A stretch of 5,897 bases of DNA from the NCBI GenBank assembly GCA_002338385.1, contig DDIE01000055.1, positions 1 to 5,897 of the forward strand, written 5' to 3'. Position numbers and translations under genes: made by a program. Positions 1-5,429 of the stretch are shown piece by piece. Source of the DNA: Proteobacteria bacterium UBA1858 (lineage in GTDB: Bacteria > Pseudomonadota > Gammaproteobacteria > UBA4575). The first letter of the stretch is position 1. Each line of letters opens with the position of its first letter. The notes below the pieces were generated by a model, which saw nothing but the letters and a program-made list of their open reading frames with translations, ran no database searches and was not told where the DNA came from.

Positions 1-2
1 AC

Positions 3-77
3 AAGAAAACCATCGGTTACGGACTGCCGGACTTCGCAGAGGAACTCAACTACGGGGTCGATCTATCAACCATCTGA
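3..77 (+). CDS. 3' end of an unidentified upstream gene (partial)
   Basis: The frame ending at TGA 75-77 reads as a plausible C-terminal tail, with residues GYGLPDF followed by EELNYGVDLSTI. Many of its codons end in G or C, as in a real gene. The other two forward frames are also open over this short stretch, so the frame choice is a judgement. I do not recognise the family; the GYGLPDF string superficially recalls gp25/TssE-like proteins, but the remainder does not fit and I do not claim it. The 5' end lies outside the window. It is followed by 63 bp and a strong inverted repeat before hmp. Confidence 0.4.
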   Translation, partial: KKTIGYGLPDFAEELNYGVDLSTI

Positions 78-88
78 GGGTGGTATCA

Positions 89-118
89 GGTTGGTGGGGT
101 GAAGGTGCCCCATCAACC
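89..118 (+). terminator. Strong hairpin between the upstream gene and hmp
   Basis: The 11-nt arms at 89-99 (GGTTGGTGGGG) and 108-118 (CCCCATCAACC) pair fully with one G-U wobble around an 8-nt loop. It begins 12 nt after the upstream stop codon and ends 22 nt before the hmp ATG. No T-run follows, only ATTAAATCC, so this is not a classical intrinsic terminator. It could instead shape the hmp leader RNA. The sequence ATCAACCAT occurs both at 65-73 and at 112-120, so an alternative pairing with the 5' arm is possible. Confidence 0.4.
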
Positions 119-140
119 ATTAAATCCGTATACCCGAACT

Positions 141-1313
141 ATGGATCAAAAACATATCGACATAGTGAAAGCTACAACCCCCGTCGTCGAGCCGCTGGCT
201 CGTGATATTACTGAGCATTTTTACCCGTTGATGTTTGAGCGCTATCCAGCAGTCAAAGACTATTTCAATCAAAGCCACCAGGTGGTGGGTAGTCAACGTC
301 AGGCGGTTGCCAATGCCTTTATTGCTTATGCTAAAAACATTGAGCGCTTAGACGCATTAGGTGATGCAGTGGCAGTTATTGCGCACAAGCATTGCTCTTT
401 GGGTATTCAGCCTGAGCAATACCCGATTGTAGGTGAATGTCTGTTAGCAGCTATTGCGCATGTGCTGGGTGATGCAGCCACCGAAGAAGTCATGGGGGCA
501 TGGGAGGCGGCATTTCATCAATTGGCCGATATTCTAATCTCCGTAGAGGCTGGAATCTATCAGGCAAACAATGAGCGTCTCGGGGGTTGGCGAGGCGAAC
601 GCCGGTTTACATTGATTCGCAAGGTAGTTGAAAGTGAGGTGATCTCCTCCTTTTACTTGCTGCCGGAATCCGGAGAGAAGTGCATAGACTTTCAGCCGGG
701 TCAGTACATAGGCGTCATGCTCACTATCGATGGGCAGGTTCATCGGCGCAATTACAGCTTGTCCGCAAGACCTGGACTTGAAGGCCTACGGATTAGCGTT
801 AAACGCGAGCCAAATGGTGTGGTGTCTAATTACCTACATGACCAGTTGAAAGAAGGCGATACCCTGATGGTGGGTGCCCCCTGCGGTGAGTTTGTACTTA
901 ATGATAGCGATAGACCGCTCGTGTTGGTAACGGGTGGTGTTGGTATCACTCCTGCGATTAGCATGCTTGACACCACTATTGCTTCCGGACGTGAGATCGT
1001 GTTTGTTCACGCCGCTCTCAATGGTCGTGTTCATGCATTTCGGGAGCATCTGGAGCGGCTGGCTTCTACGCATGACAATCTCAAGCTGCGTTTTGTTTAC
1101 GAAGCGCCCGGCAAAGACGATGTTTATCACGCGGAAGGATATATTAAAGAAAGTATGTTGGCCGAACTGCTTCCCGAAAATCATGATGTGGACTTTTATT
1201 TCTTAGGTCCTAAGCCCTTTATGAAAGCAGTCAATCGAATGGCGGAAAATCTGTCTATTCCACCTAAGCAGGTTCACTATGAATTCTTTGGGCCACTTGA
1301 GTCGCTACATTAG
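141..1313 (+). CDS. hmp: Flavohaemoglobin, nitric oxide dioxygenase (Hmp)
   Basis: This cytoplasmic enzyme converts NO and O2 to nitrate using NAD(P)H, FAD and haem. From ATG 141 the protein has 390 residues, close to the usual length. The globin domain is about residues 1-138. It has B10 Tyr28, E7 Gln52, proximal His84 in the KHCSLGI motif, Tyr94 and Glu136, each one position earlier than the E. coli Hmp residues. The FAD-binding domain follows, with RNYSLS at 203-208. The NAD-binding domain has GGVGITP at 265-271, and the FGP motif lies near the C-terminus. A GTG at 99 would add 14 residues, but it lies inside a hairpin arm, whereas ATG 141 matches the family N-terminus. No clear Shine-Dalgarno site or promoter is visible ahead of 141. 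A second globin gene follows 59 bp downstream. Confidence 0.96.
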   Translation: MDQKHIDIVKATTPVVEPLARDITEHFYPLMFERYPAVKDYFNQSHQVVGSQRQAVANAFIAYAKNIERLDALGDAVAVIAHKHCSLGIQPEQYPIVGECLLAAIAHVLGDAATEEVMGAWEAAFHQLADILISVEAGIYQANNERLGGWRGERRFTLIRKVVESEVISSFYLLPESGEKCIDFQPGQYIGVMLTIDGQVHRRNYSLSARPGLEGLRISVKREPNGVVSNYLHDQLKEGDTLMVGAPCGEFVLNDSDRPLVLVTGGVGITPAISMLDTTIASGREIVFVHAALNGRVHAFREHLERLASTHDNLKLRFVYEAPGKDDVYHAEGYIKESMLAELLPENHDVDFYFLGPKPFMKAVNRMAENLSIPPKQVHYEFFGPLESLH

Positions 1314-1326
1314 CAGCAGTAGATAT

Positions 1327-1348
1327 AGCGGTATCGAGAGATGCCGCT
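1327..1348 (+). other. GNRA-type hairpin between hmp and the truncated globin gene
   Basis: The arms AGCGGTATC (1327-1335) and GATGCCGCT (1340-1348) form a 9-bp stem with one G-U pair and a GAGA loop. TTTCCT follows. It starts 13 nt after the hmp stop and ends 12 nt before the next gene's ribosome binding site. The weak U-tract suggests a partial terminator or an mRNA-stabilising or processing element that lets the two genes be expressed at different levels. This role is inferred. Confidence 0.45.
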
Positions 1349-1360
1349 TTCCTATGAATT

Positions 1361-1369
1361 AGGAGAAGG
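1361..1369 (+). promoter_or_regulatory. Shine-Dalgarno site of the truncated globin gene
   Basis: AGGAGAAGG lies 3 nt before ATG 1373. The AGGAG part is at an 8-9 nt spacing, a strong match that supports this start. Confidence 0.7.
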
Positions 1370-1372
1370 TTT

Positions 1373-1762
1373 ATGAAAGGCAAGTCATTGTTTGATCGAT
1401 TGGGTGGATACAGCGCCATTGTAACATTGGTCGATTCACTAGTATCTAGATTAGAAGCTGATCCTCAGTTAGGTCGATTCTGGGCCAACCGAGGTACTGA
1501 TGGAATTCTTCGAGAGAAGCAGCTATTGGTTGATTTTCTCTGCAAGGAAAGCGGGGGCCCTATGTATTATTGTGGGCGAGATATGTTGACTACACACAAA
1601 GGGATGAATATTACTCCTGAAGACTGGCAGATTTTTCTACAGTATTTGAGTCTTGTTTTGGATCAAGCATCTGTTGATGAACCTGAGCGTAGTGAGGTGG
1701 TGGAATTTATCAAAGGGTTATCTGATAGAGTCGTTGAAACAGAAATTGCTGCTAGTGCCTGA
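1373..1762 (+). CDS. Truncated haemoglobin, group I-like
   Basis: This 129-residue protein is predicted to be a small cytoplasmic haem protein of the 2-on-2 globin family, whose members bind O2 or NO. SLFDRLGG at residues 5-12 is the family's N-terminal signature. DPQLGRFW at 30-37 ends the B helix region. Gln50 in REKQ is the expected E11 residue. GGPMYY at 61-66 is the pre-F segment, and His75 in MLTTHKGM is the proximal haem ligand. By recalled alignment to mycobacterial HbN, the B10 Tyr position is Val24, which would change ligand chemistry. It follows hmp by 59 bp with its own good ribosome binding site, so it may be co-transcribed and share a role in NO or O2 handling. The family is confident; the physiological role is inferred. 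Confidence 0.9.
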   Translation: MKGKSLFDRLGGYSAIVTLVDSLVSRLEADPQLGRFWANRGTDGILREKQLLVDFLCKESGGPMYYCGRDMLTTHKGMNITPEDWQIFLQYLSLVLDQASVDEPERSEVVEFIKGLSDRVVETEIAASA

Positions 1763-1785
1763 TCTGGGCGGTAGCATTCTTACTC

Positions 1786-1822
1786 GGGCCTTTGGTATGG
1801 GTTTCAGCAGGGCTGAAGGCTC
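1786..1822 (+). other. Small hairpin 3' of the truncated globin gene
   Basis: TTCAGC (1803-1808) and GCTGAA (1812-1817) pair around AGG. The flanking GGGCC (1786-1790) and GGCTC (1818-1822) can extend the stem across a large 5' bulge. It stands just ahead of the stronger terminator-like hairpin and may help protect the 3' end of the transcript. Confidence 0.25.
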
Positions 1823-1831
1823 TCGAAATAT

Positions 1832-1874
1832 AAAGCGCTCTGTAATCAAGGGCGCTTTGTAATAATGTTTTTTT
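1832..1874 (+). terminator. Intrinsic terminator-like hairpin after the globin pair
   Basis: AAAGCGCTC (1832-1840) pairs with GGGCGCTTT (1850-1858) to give 9 bp with one G-U, around a 9-nt loop. A T7 tract occurs at 1868-1874, nine bases past the stem, which is further than in a textbook terminator. It lies 69 bp after the truncated globin stop and before an independent promoter, so it plausibly ends the hmp-globin transcript. Confidence 0.6.
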
Positions 1875-2018
1875 GATGTGTAACTGCTGTAGAGACCATA
1901 GAGCATGTCTGTGAAAAGTAGGGCTTTCCATAGGTTGACCCTTAGATCTATTGAGGGGGTAGTGATTGGTTGTCTGTGGCTCATGTTTTTACCATTTTCT
2001 ATATTGGCTCTCTAGGAC

Positions 2019-2047
2019 TTGACAAGCTACCTACCGTTAGGTATATT
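2019..2047 (+). promoter_or_regulatory. Near-consensus sigma70 promoter of the MAPEG-SDR-cupin-TetR operon
   Basis: The -35 box TTGACA (2019-2024) is perfect. The spacer is exactly 17 bp and the -10 box is TATATT (2042-2047, 4 of 6). Transcription would start near 2054, giving a 5' leader of about 28 nt. A promoter this strong normally needs a repressor, which agrees with the palindrome in its spacer. Confidence 0.8.
2028..2043 (+). promoter_or_regulatory. Inverted-repeat operator inside the promoter, probable TetR-family site
   Basis: TACCTA (2028-2033) and TAGGTA (2038-2043) are perfect inverted arms around CCGT. They fill most of the -35/-10 spacer and touch the -10 box, where a bound repressor would block RNA polymerase. 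Outer arms GACAAGC (2021-2027) and GCTTGTC (2051-2057) form a second, non-concentric inverted repeat spanning the -35 box and the likely start site. The TetR-family gene at the end of the operon is the obvious candidate ligand. The assignment is inferred. Confidence 0.65.
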
Positions 2048-2081
2048 TATGCTTGTCTAACACTACTGAGGTAACAATATT

Positions 2082-2480
2082 ATGACTACGGAGCTTTATT
2101 GGCTCACATTAACCGCTCTGATGACAGGTCTCTTTTGGCTGCCCTACATTGTTAATCGGTTGATCGAGATGGGAATCCCGCAGGCTGTATTCAACCCCAA
2201 TTCTGATCCAACGCCTAAGGCTCATTGGGCTAAACGAATGATGAATGCGCATAGAAACGCCGTAGAAAATTTAGTGGTATTCGCGCCGCTGGTTCTGGCC
2301 GTTGAATCATCCGGCTCAAATTCTGGTCTTACCGCATCAGCAGCAAGCGTTTATTTCATTGCACGGTTAGCACACTTCATTATCTACACCTTAGGCATAC
2401 CGGGTTTGCGAACAGTCGCTTTTGCGGTCGGATTCGTTTGCCAGATGATTTTTGGTTTTACGGCACTTGGCATCATTTAA
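2082..2480 (+). CDS. MAPEG-family integral membrane protein
   Basis: This 132-residue protein sits in the inner membrane with four predicted helices at about residues 5-25, 61-76, 83-103 and 109-131. The MAPEG family includes glutathione-dependent membrane enzymes such as microsomal glutathione transferase. The signature AHRNAxEN is present at 56-63 (His57, Arg58, Asn59, Glu62, Asn63) and is followed by a FAPLVL segment. A second conserved stretch, ARLAHFxxY, lies at 94-102, and Arg110 follows in LGIPGLR. Length is typical. GAGG at 2068-2071 is about 10 nt ahead of the ATG. It is the first gene after the strong promoter, and the SDR gene starts 33 bp downstream. Glutathione use and substrate cannot be read from sequence; many bacterial members are uncharacterised. 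Confidence 0.9.
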   Translation: MTTELYWLTLTALMTGLFWLPYIVNRLIEMGIPQAVFNPNSDPTPKAHWAKRMMNAHRNAVENLVVFAPLVLAVESSGSNSGLTASAASVYFIARLAHFIIYTLGIPGLRTVAFAVGFVCQMIFGFTALGII

Positions 2481-2499
2481 TACGCTTAGTACCGAGATG

Positions 2500-2505
2500 A
2501 GGAGG
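2500..2505 (+). promoter_or_regulatory. Perfect Shine-Dalgarno site of the SDR gene
   Basis: AGGAGG lies 8 nt before ATG 2514. It fixes the start and predicts strong translation of the second gene of the operon. Confidence 0.75.
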
Positions 2506-2513
2506 CTGTCTCT

Positions 2514-3227
2514 ATGAAAAAATCTATCGCTCTGATTGGTGGTGTTGGTACGCAATCAGGTTTTAGTCTTGCGCTTATAAACAAGCTGCTCGAGCATGAA
2601 TACTATGTGGTAGGCGTCGCACGAAGCGGCTTGGGTAAGGAAGCGTTAACGGAATCATTTAGCGATAATCCCTATGTCGAGTTTATTTGGGGCGATTTGC
2701 AGGATACGCATTTTTTAAAGAGTTTAGTTTCAAGGTTCGAAGCAAATGCAATGTCGATTACGATCTATATTCACAATGCAGCCAGGCTTGTTTTGAAACC
2801 ATTTTTGGACACAACAGTAGATGATTTTGAGGACAGCTGGGAGGTCACGGTCAAGACAGCAGTAACGGTGTCCAAAGCGTTGATTCCGAGTATGCTGGCA
2901 AGTCAGCGGGGAGTACTGATTTTTACCGGTGCGACAGCTTCTATTAAAGGTAATGCCAACGCATCACCCTTTGCTGCTGCCAAATTTGGATTACGTGCGC
3001 TGTCACAGTCACTTGCGCGAGAATTTGGGCCGCAAGGTATTCATGTGGCTCATGTCATAGCCGATGGTGTGATTGCGGGAAACAGAGCGCAAGAAACATT
3101 TAATCTGTCAGAGGCAAGTTGCATCCAACCGGATGCACTTGCTGATCTTTATCTCGATGTTATTTGCCAGGACAAATCTTGCTGGTCTCAGGAAATTGAT
3201 GCCCGACCTTATCTGGAGAAGTTTTGA
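2514..3227 (+). CDS. Short-chain dehydrogenase/reductase family protein with non-canonical active site
   Basis: This 237-residue cytoplasmic protein has a Rossmann fold. The glycine-rich loop is GGVGTQSG at residues 9-16 instead of TGxxxGxG. GDL at 60-62 and HNAA at 87-90 are the usual cofactor-side motifs. The active-site helix reads SPFAAAKFGLRALSQSLARE from residue 151: Lys157 is present, but the catalytic Tyr is Phe153. Thirteen residues earlier, where Ser is expected, is Ala140. Related SDRs that I recall, with an FxxAKFALRAL segment and a GIHVAHV motif, share the Phe, so this is probably a family trait and not damage. It may bind NAD(P) without classical oxidoreductase chemistry. Its stop overlaps the cupin ATG by one base, implying translational coupling. 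Family assignment is firm; activity is unknown. Confidence 0.9.
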   Translation: MKKSIALIGGVGTQSGFSLALINKLLEHEYYVVGVARSGLGKEALTESFSDNPYVEFIWGDLQDTHFLKSLVSRFEANAMSITIYIHNAARLVLKPFLDTTVDDFEDSWEVTVKTAVTVSKALIPSMLASQRGVLIFTGATASIKGNANASPFAAAKFGLRALSQSLAREFGPQGIHVAHVIADGVIAGNRAQETFNLSEASCIQPDALADLYLDVICQDKSCWSQEIDARPYLEKF

Positions 3228-3931
3228 TGAATGGCTCTATGTCAGTAAATGGTCCGATCAACCTGAATATGGATTTCAGTAAAAAGGTGATCCTGGATAC
3301 AGCTAGTATAGCTTGGTCTCCCTCTTCCTTACCTGGGGTAGAGCGGCGTAAATTGGAACGGAAAAACGCGGAGTCTGGCCACACCACTTCAATTGTACGA
3401 TACGCGCCAGGGTCGCAATTTTCGCCTCACATTCATGGTTGTGGTGAGGAGTATCTGGTACTTGAAGGCGTGTTCTCCGACGAAACTGGCGACTATGGCA
3501 AAGGGTGTTATGTTCGGAACCCTCCCGGTTCACAGCATACTCCTTCCAGTCAGAAGGGCTGTACCATCTTCGTTAAGCTCAGCCAGATGTTACCTCAAGG
3601 TGAGCCTCAGATTAATGTTGATACTAGCATGGGGGATTGGGAGTCAATAAAGGAAGGCCTCTATGCAATGCCCCTCTTTGAAAATGCTCAAGAAACCGTT
3701 AGGCTCAATAAACTACAGCCTGGTCAAAGCGCTGGCCAACAAACCTGCCTTCAAGGCATGGAGATTTTGCTATTGTCTGGCGATCTGATTATTAACGGTG
3801 AAGCGTTTACTTCACAAATTTGGGGGAGATTTCCGCCAGGTTCAGTGATCAAGTTGGATTCGGCTACAGGTAGCATATTCTGGAGCAAGCAAGGCCACTT
3901 AAAGTTAACCGATACATTGAAAACCGTTTAG
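3227..3931 (+). CDS. ChrR-like bicupin protein
   Basis: This predicted 234-residue cytoplasmic protein resembles the cupin domain of ChrR anti-sigma factors but lacks their N-terminal zinc-binding anti-sigma domain. The first cupin has both canonical motifs: Gly62, His68, His70, Glu74 and Gly81, then Gly93, Pro99, Gly101 and His104. It should therefore bind a metal. The second cupin (about 160-230) keeps the fold pattern, but the two His positions are Gln172 and Cys174, so it is probably metal-free. ATG 3227 overlaps the SDR stop as TGATG, with GGAG at 3215-3218 in good spacing; a TTG three bases earlier is a less likely start. The TAG stop at 3929-3931 is in the same frame as the regulator that follows. 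An oxidative or electrophile sensing or metabolic role is possible but unproven. Confidence 0.88.
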   Translation: MNGSMSVNGPINLNMDFSKKVILDTASIAWSPSSLPGVERRKLERKNAESGHTTSIVRYAPGSQFSPHIHGCGEEYLVLEGVFSDETGDYGKGCYVRNPPGSQHTPSSQKGCTIFVKLSQMLPQGEPQINVDTSMGDWESIKEGLYAMPLFENAQETVRLNKLQPGQSAGQQTCLQGMEILLLSGDLIINGEAFTSQIWGRFPPGSVIKLDSATGSIFWSKQGHLKLTDTLKTV

Positions 3932-3943
3932 GAAAAGACTATC
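3930..3943 (+). promoter_or_regulatory. Shine-Dalgarno-like AGGA ahead of a possible ATC start
   Basis: AGGA (3930-3933) overlaps the cupin stop and is 7 nt ahead of ATC 3941-3943, where the regulator's first helix should begin. No ATG, GTG or TTG occurs in this frame between 3932 and 3967. The spacing suggests that ATC is, or once was, the start codon. Confidence 0.4.
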
Positions 3944-3967
3944 GATACTGCAACGAAAATCCTGGAT

Positions 3968-4510
3968 GTGGCACAAGAATTGACGCAAACAGGGGGGTAC
4001 AATGCGTTTAGTTTTAACCACATTGCCGAGCGCGTTGGCATCAAAAAGCCGAGTGTTATTCATCATTACCCAACAAAAGAAGCGTTAGGTAAAGCAGTTG
4101 TTCAGCGTTACAGAGAAACCTTTGAAGCGGCTTTGCAGTCCATAGCCTGCGATTCGGACAAAACTGCATTTCAAGCTTTTGAGTTTTATTGCACACCTTA
4201 TACTGATTTTGGTGCCTCCAACGACAAGGTCTGCCTGTGCGGTGCGCTGGCAGGCGAATTTATGGCACTGCCTGATGATGTGAAAAAAGAGGTGAAGCAA
4301 TTTTTTGAAGACCATATTCTCTGGTTGGAGGGAATTCTTAAGCGTGGAAAAAAAGCTGGTGAGTTTTCATTCAAAGAAAAGCCAAACATCCTCGCAAAAT
4401 TAATTCTGGATTCACTACAGGGTGCCTTGATAGTGAAGCGTGCTACCGGTGACGGTGATCAGGTACATCAGATTATTGCCGCGCTTAAATCTCGACTCAT
4501 TGGTAATTAA
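3968..4510 (+). CDS. TetR-family transcriptional regulator, start codon uncertain
   Basis: The helix-turn-helix is clear: FNHIAERVGIKKPSVIHHYPTKEALG, here about residues 16-41 from GTG 3968. The ligand domain contains a CLCG motif (Cys89 and Cys91) and GEFMALP, typical of one TetR subgroup. GTG 3968 is the first ordinary start codon in frame, but using it removes half of helix 1. The missing part (DTATKILD) is encoded between the cupin TAG stop (3929-3931) and 3968. An ATC at 3941 stands exactly where a family start is expected, 7 nt after AGGA (3930-3933), and would give 189 residues. Options are a rare ATC start, a mutated ATG, read-through of the cupin stop in the same frame, or use of GTG. 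It probably represses the promoter at 2019-2047, as judged from context. Confidence 0.82.
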   Translation: MAQELTQTGGYNAFSFNHIAERVGIKKPSVIHHYPTKEALGKAVVQRYRETFEAALQSIACDSDKTAFQAFEFYCTPYTDFGASNDKVCLCGALAGEFMALPDDVKKEVKQFFEDHILWLEGILKRGKKAGEFSFKEKPNILAKLILDSLQGALIVKRATGDGDQVHQIIAALKSRLIGN

Positions 4511-4534
4511 TGACGGCATAATAAGCACCACAAC

Positions 4535-4546
4535 AGGAAGATAGGA
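4535..4546 (+). promoter_or_regulatory. Shine-Dalgarno region of the secreted peptidase gene
   Basis: AGGAAG (4535-4540) and AGGA (4543-4546) lie ahead of ATG 4553. The second has a 6-nt spacing. There is no terminator in the 42 bp after the regulator, so co-transcription is possible. Confidence 0.55.
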
Positions 4547-4552
4547 TCTGAT

Positions 4553-5287
4553 ATGAAATTATGGATGTGTTTTGTTATTTTGATGCTGCCTTGCGTAAGT
4601 GTTGGCAGCACAGCTTATATCAACCAGATTCCCGATTTTACGCAAACTGATGTAATAGGAGAAAGCAGCGGAAATGGCTGGCAATATTGTGGGCCTGCTG
4701 CAGTATCCAACTCCATTATCTGGTTGGCTGGTAAAAGTAATCAGCAGCAGTTGGTGCATAAACTCGCATCAAAACAATATATGAATACTAGCTTGAAGAA
4801 TGGAACAGGTACTACAGGCGTTTTACGGGGCGTGGATAAGATTTCCCGAGAATTATTTGGTGGTTATAAAAGTCTTACCTATGAAGGTTGGAGGAAGCAC
4901 CCGGCAGCTTACTCCTCTGGAAAGCGCAAACCGGATATTAATAAAATCAAATCTGCTATTTCGAAAAGTGCTGCTGCGTGGATTAATGTAGGCTGGTATA
5001 AGCATGATCAACAGGAAAACACATATCGGCGTATCGGCGGCCACTGGCTAACATTGGTTGGCAGTACTGCTGACCAACTTATTTTTCATGATCCTTCGCC
5101 TAGAGCGGGGGAGGGTTTTGCAAATGAATACGTGTCATACAGTATTTTAACAAGCGGCTCACTCACCGGTAAAAAACACGGTCTGCCTGTTTCTGCTAAA
5201 GGCTATATCAGTTTGGGTCGTGGCATGCATATAAAACGTAAGGCTGATATCGCCCTAATTGATGGGGTGGTCTATCTGGAAAAGTAG
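4553..5287 (+). CDS. Secreted C39-like papain-fold cysteine peptidase
   Basis: This 244-residue protein is predicted to be exported. Residues 1 to about 19 form a signal peptide, with MKLW, then a hydrophobic core (FVILML) and a likely cleavage near VGS/T; Cys14 is not in a good lipobox. The mature part has a C39-like triad: Cys46 in QYCGPAAV, His164 in GGHWLTLVG and Asp180 in FHDPSP. Gln44 lies only two residues before the Cys, so the usual oxyanion Gln is not clearly placed. Unlike bacteriocin-transporter C39 domains it has no attached ABC transporter, and no leader-peptide gene is visible nearby. It could process or degrade periplasmic or extracellular proteins. It may be the last gene of the operon. 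Function beyond a likely peptidase fold is unknown. Confidence 0.82.
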   Translation: MKLWMCFVILMLPCVSVGSTAYINQIPDFTQTDVIGESSGNGWQYCGPAAVSNSIIWLAGKSNQQQLVHKLASKQYMNTSLKNGTGTTGVLRGVDKISRELFGGYKSLTYEGWRKHPAAYSSGKRKPDINKIKSAISKSAAAWINVGWYKHDQQENTYRRIGGHWLTLVGSTADQLIFHDPSPRAGEGFANEYVSYSILTSGSLTGKKHGLPVSAKGYISLGRGMHIKRKADIALIDGVVYLEK

Positions 5288-5388
5288 TGGTGAGGGTGCG
5301 TTGTTTTATCAACATGAAAGGCAGAGTGTTTAGATGCGTAGTGGATTCTGATGAGAGACAGCTAACTATCTAATAAGCTAAGAAACGA

Positions 5389-5416
5389 TCTGGCTTCTTG
5401 GGATGGAAGTTCCAGA
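5389..5416 (+). terminator. Possible terminator hairpin downstream of the peptidase
   Basis: TCTGGCTTC (5389-5397) pairs with GAAG (5406-5409) and CCAGA (5412-5416) across a 2-nt TT bulge, with an 8-nt loop. TTTT follows at 5424-5427. It is about 100 bp after the peptidase stop, and the weak U-tract makes this a tentative call. Confidence 0.35.
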
Positions 5417-5429
5417 GACGATATTTTAA

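Larger units (their letters stand above)
1763..2081 (+). other. 319-bp non-coding region between the globin pair and the MAPEG operon
   Basis: No convincing gene is present. It holds two hairpins at its left end and a sigma70 promoter with an inverted-repeat operator at its right end. The middle, about 1880-2010, shows no structure I can name. An open minus-strand frame crossing 1718-1984 runs through the terminator and the globin 3' end and does not look like a protein. Confidence 0.6.

Noticed and set aside
99..140. GTG 99 as the hmp start, adding 14 residues
   Set aside because: The extra residues do not match flavohaemoglobins, the GTG lies in a hairpin arm, and ATG 141 aligns with the family N-terminus.
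834..1184. Minus-strand open frame of 116 codons inside hmp
   Set aside because: It lies wholly within the conserved NAD/FAD region of hmp and has no protein-family character.
1202..1214. Palindrome CTTAGG-T-CCTAAG
   Set aside because: It is inside hmp and encodes the conserved FLGPKP segment, so codon constraint explains it.
1718..1984. Minus-strand open frame of 88 codons
   Set aside because: It overlaps the globin 3' end and the terminator, has no recognisable motif, and runs through clearly regulatory sequence.
3224..3226. TTG start for the cupin
   Set aside because: ATG 3227 has better Shine-Dalgarno spacing and forms the usual TGATG stop-start overlap.
4083..4092. CGTTAGGTA matching one half of the 2028-2043 operator
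   Set aside because: Only a half-site, inside the coding sequence, with no inverted partner; probably chance.
5314..5373. 19-codon open frame
   Set aside because: Very short, with no ribosome binding site and no recognisable features.
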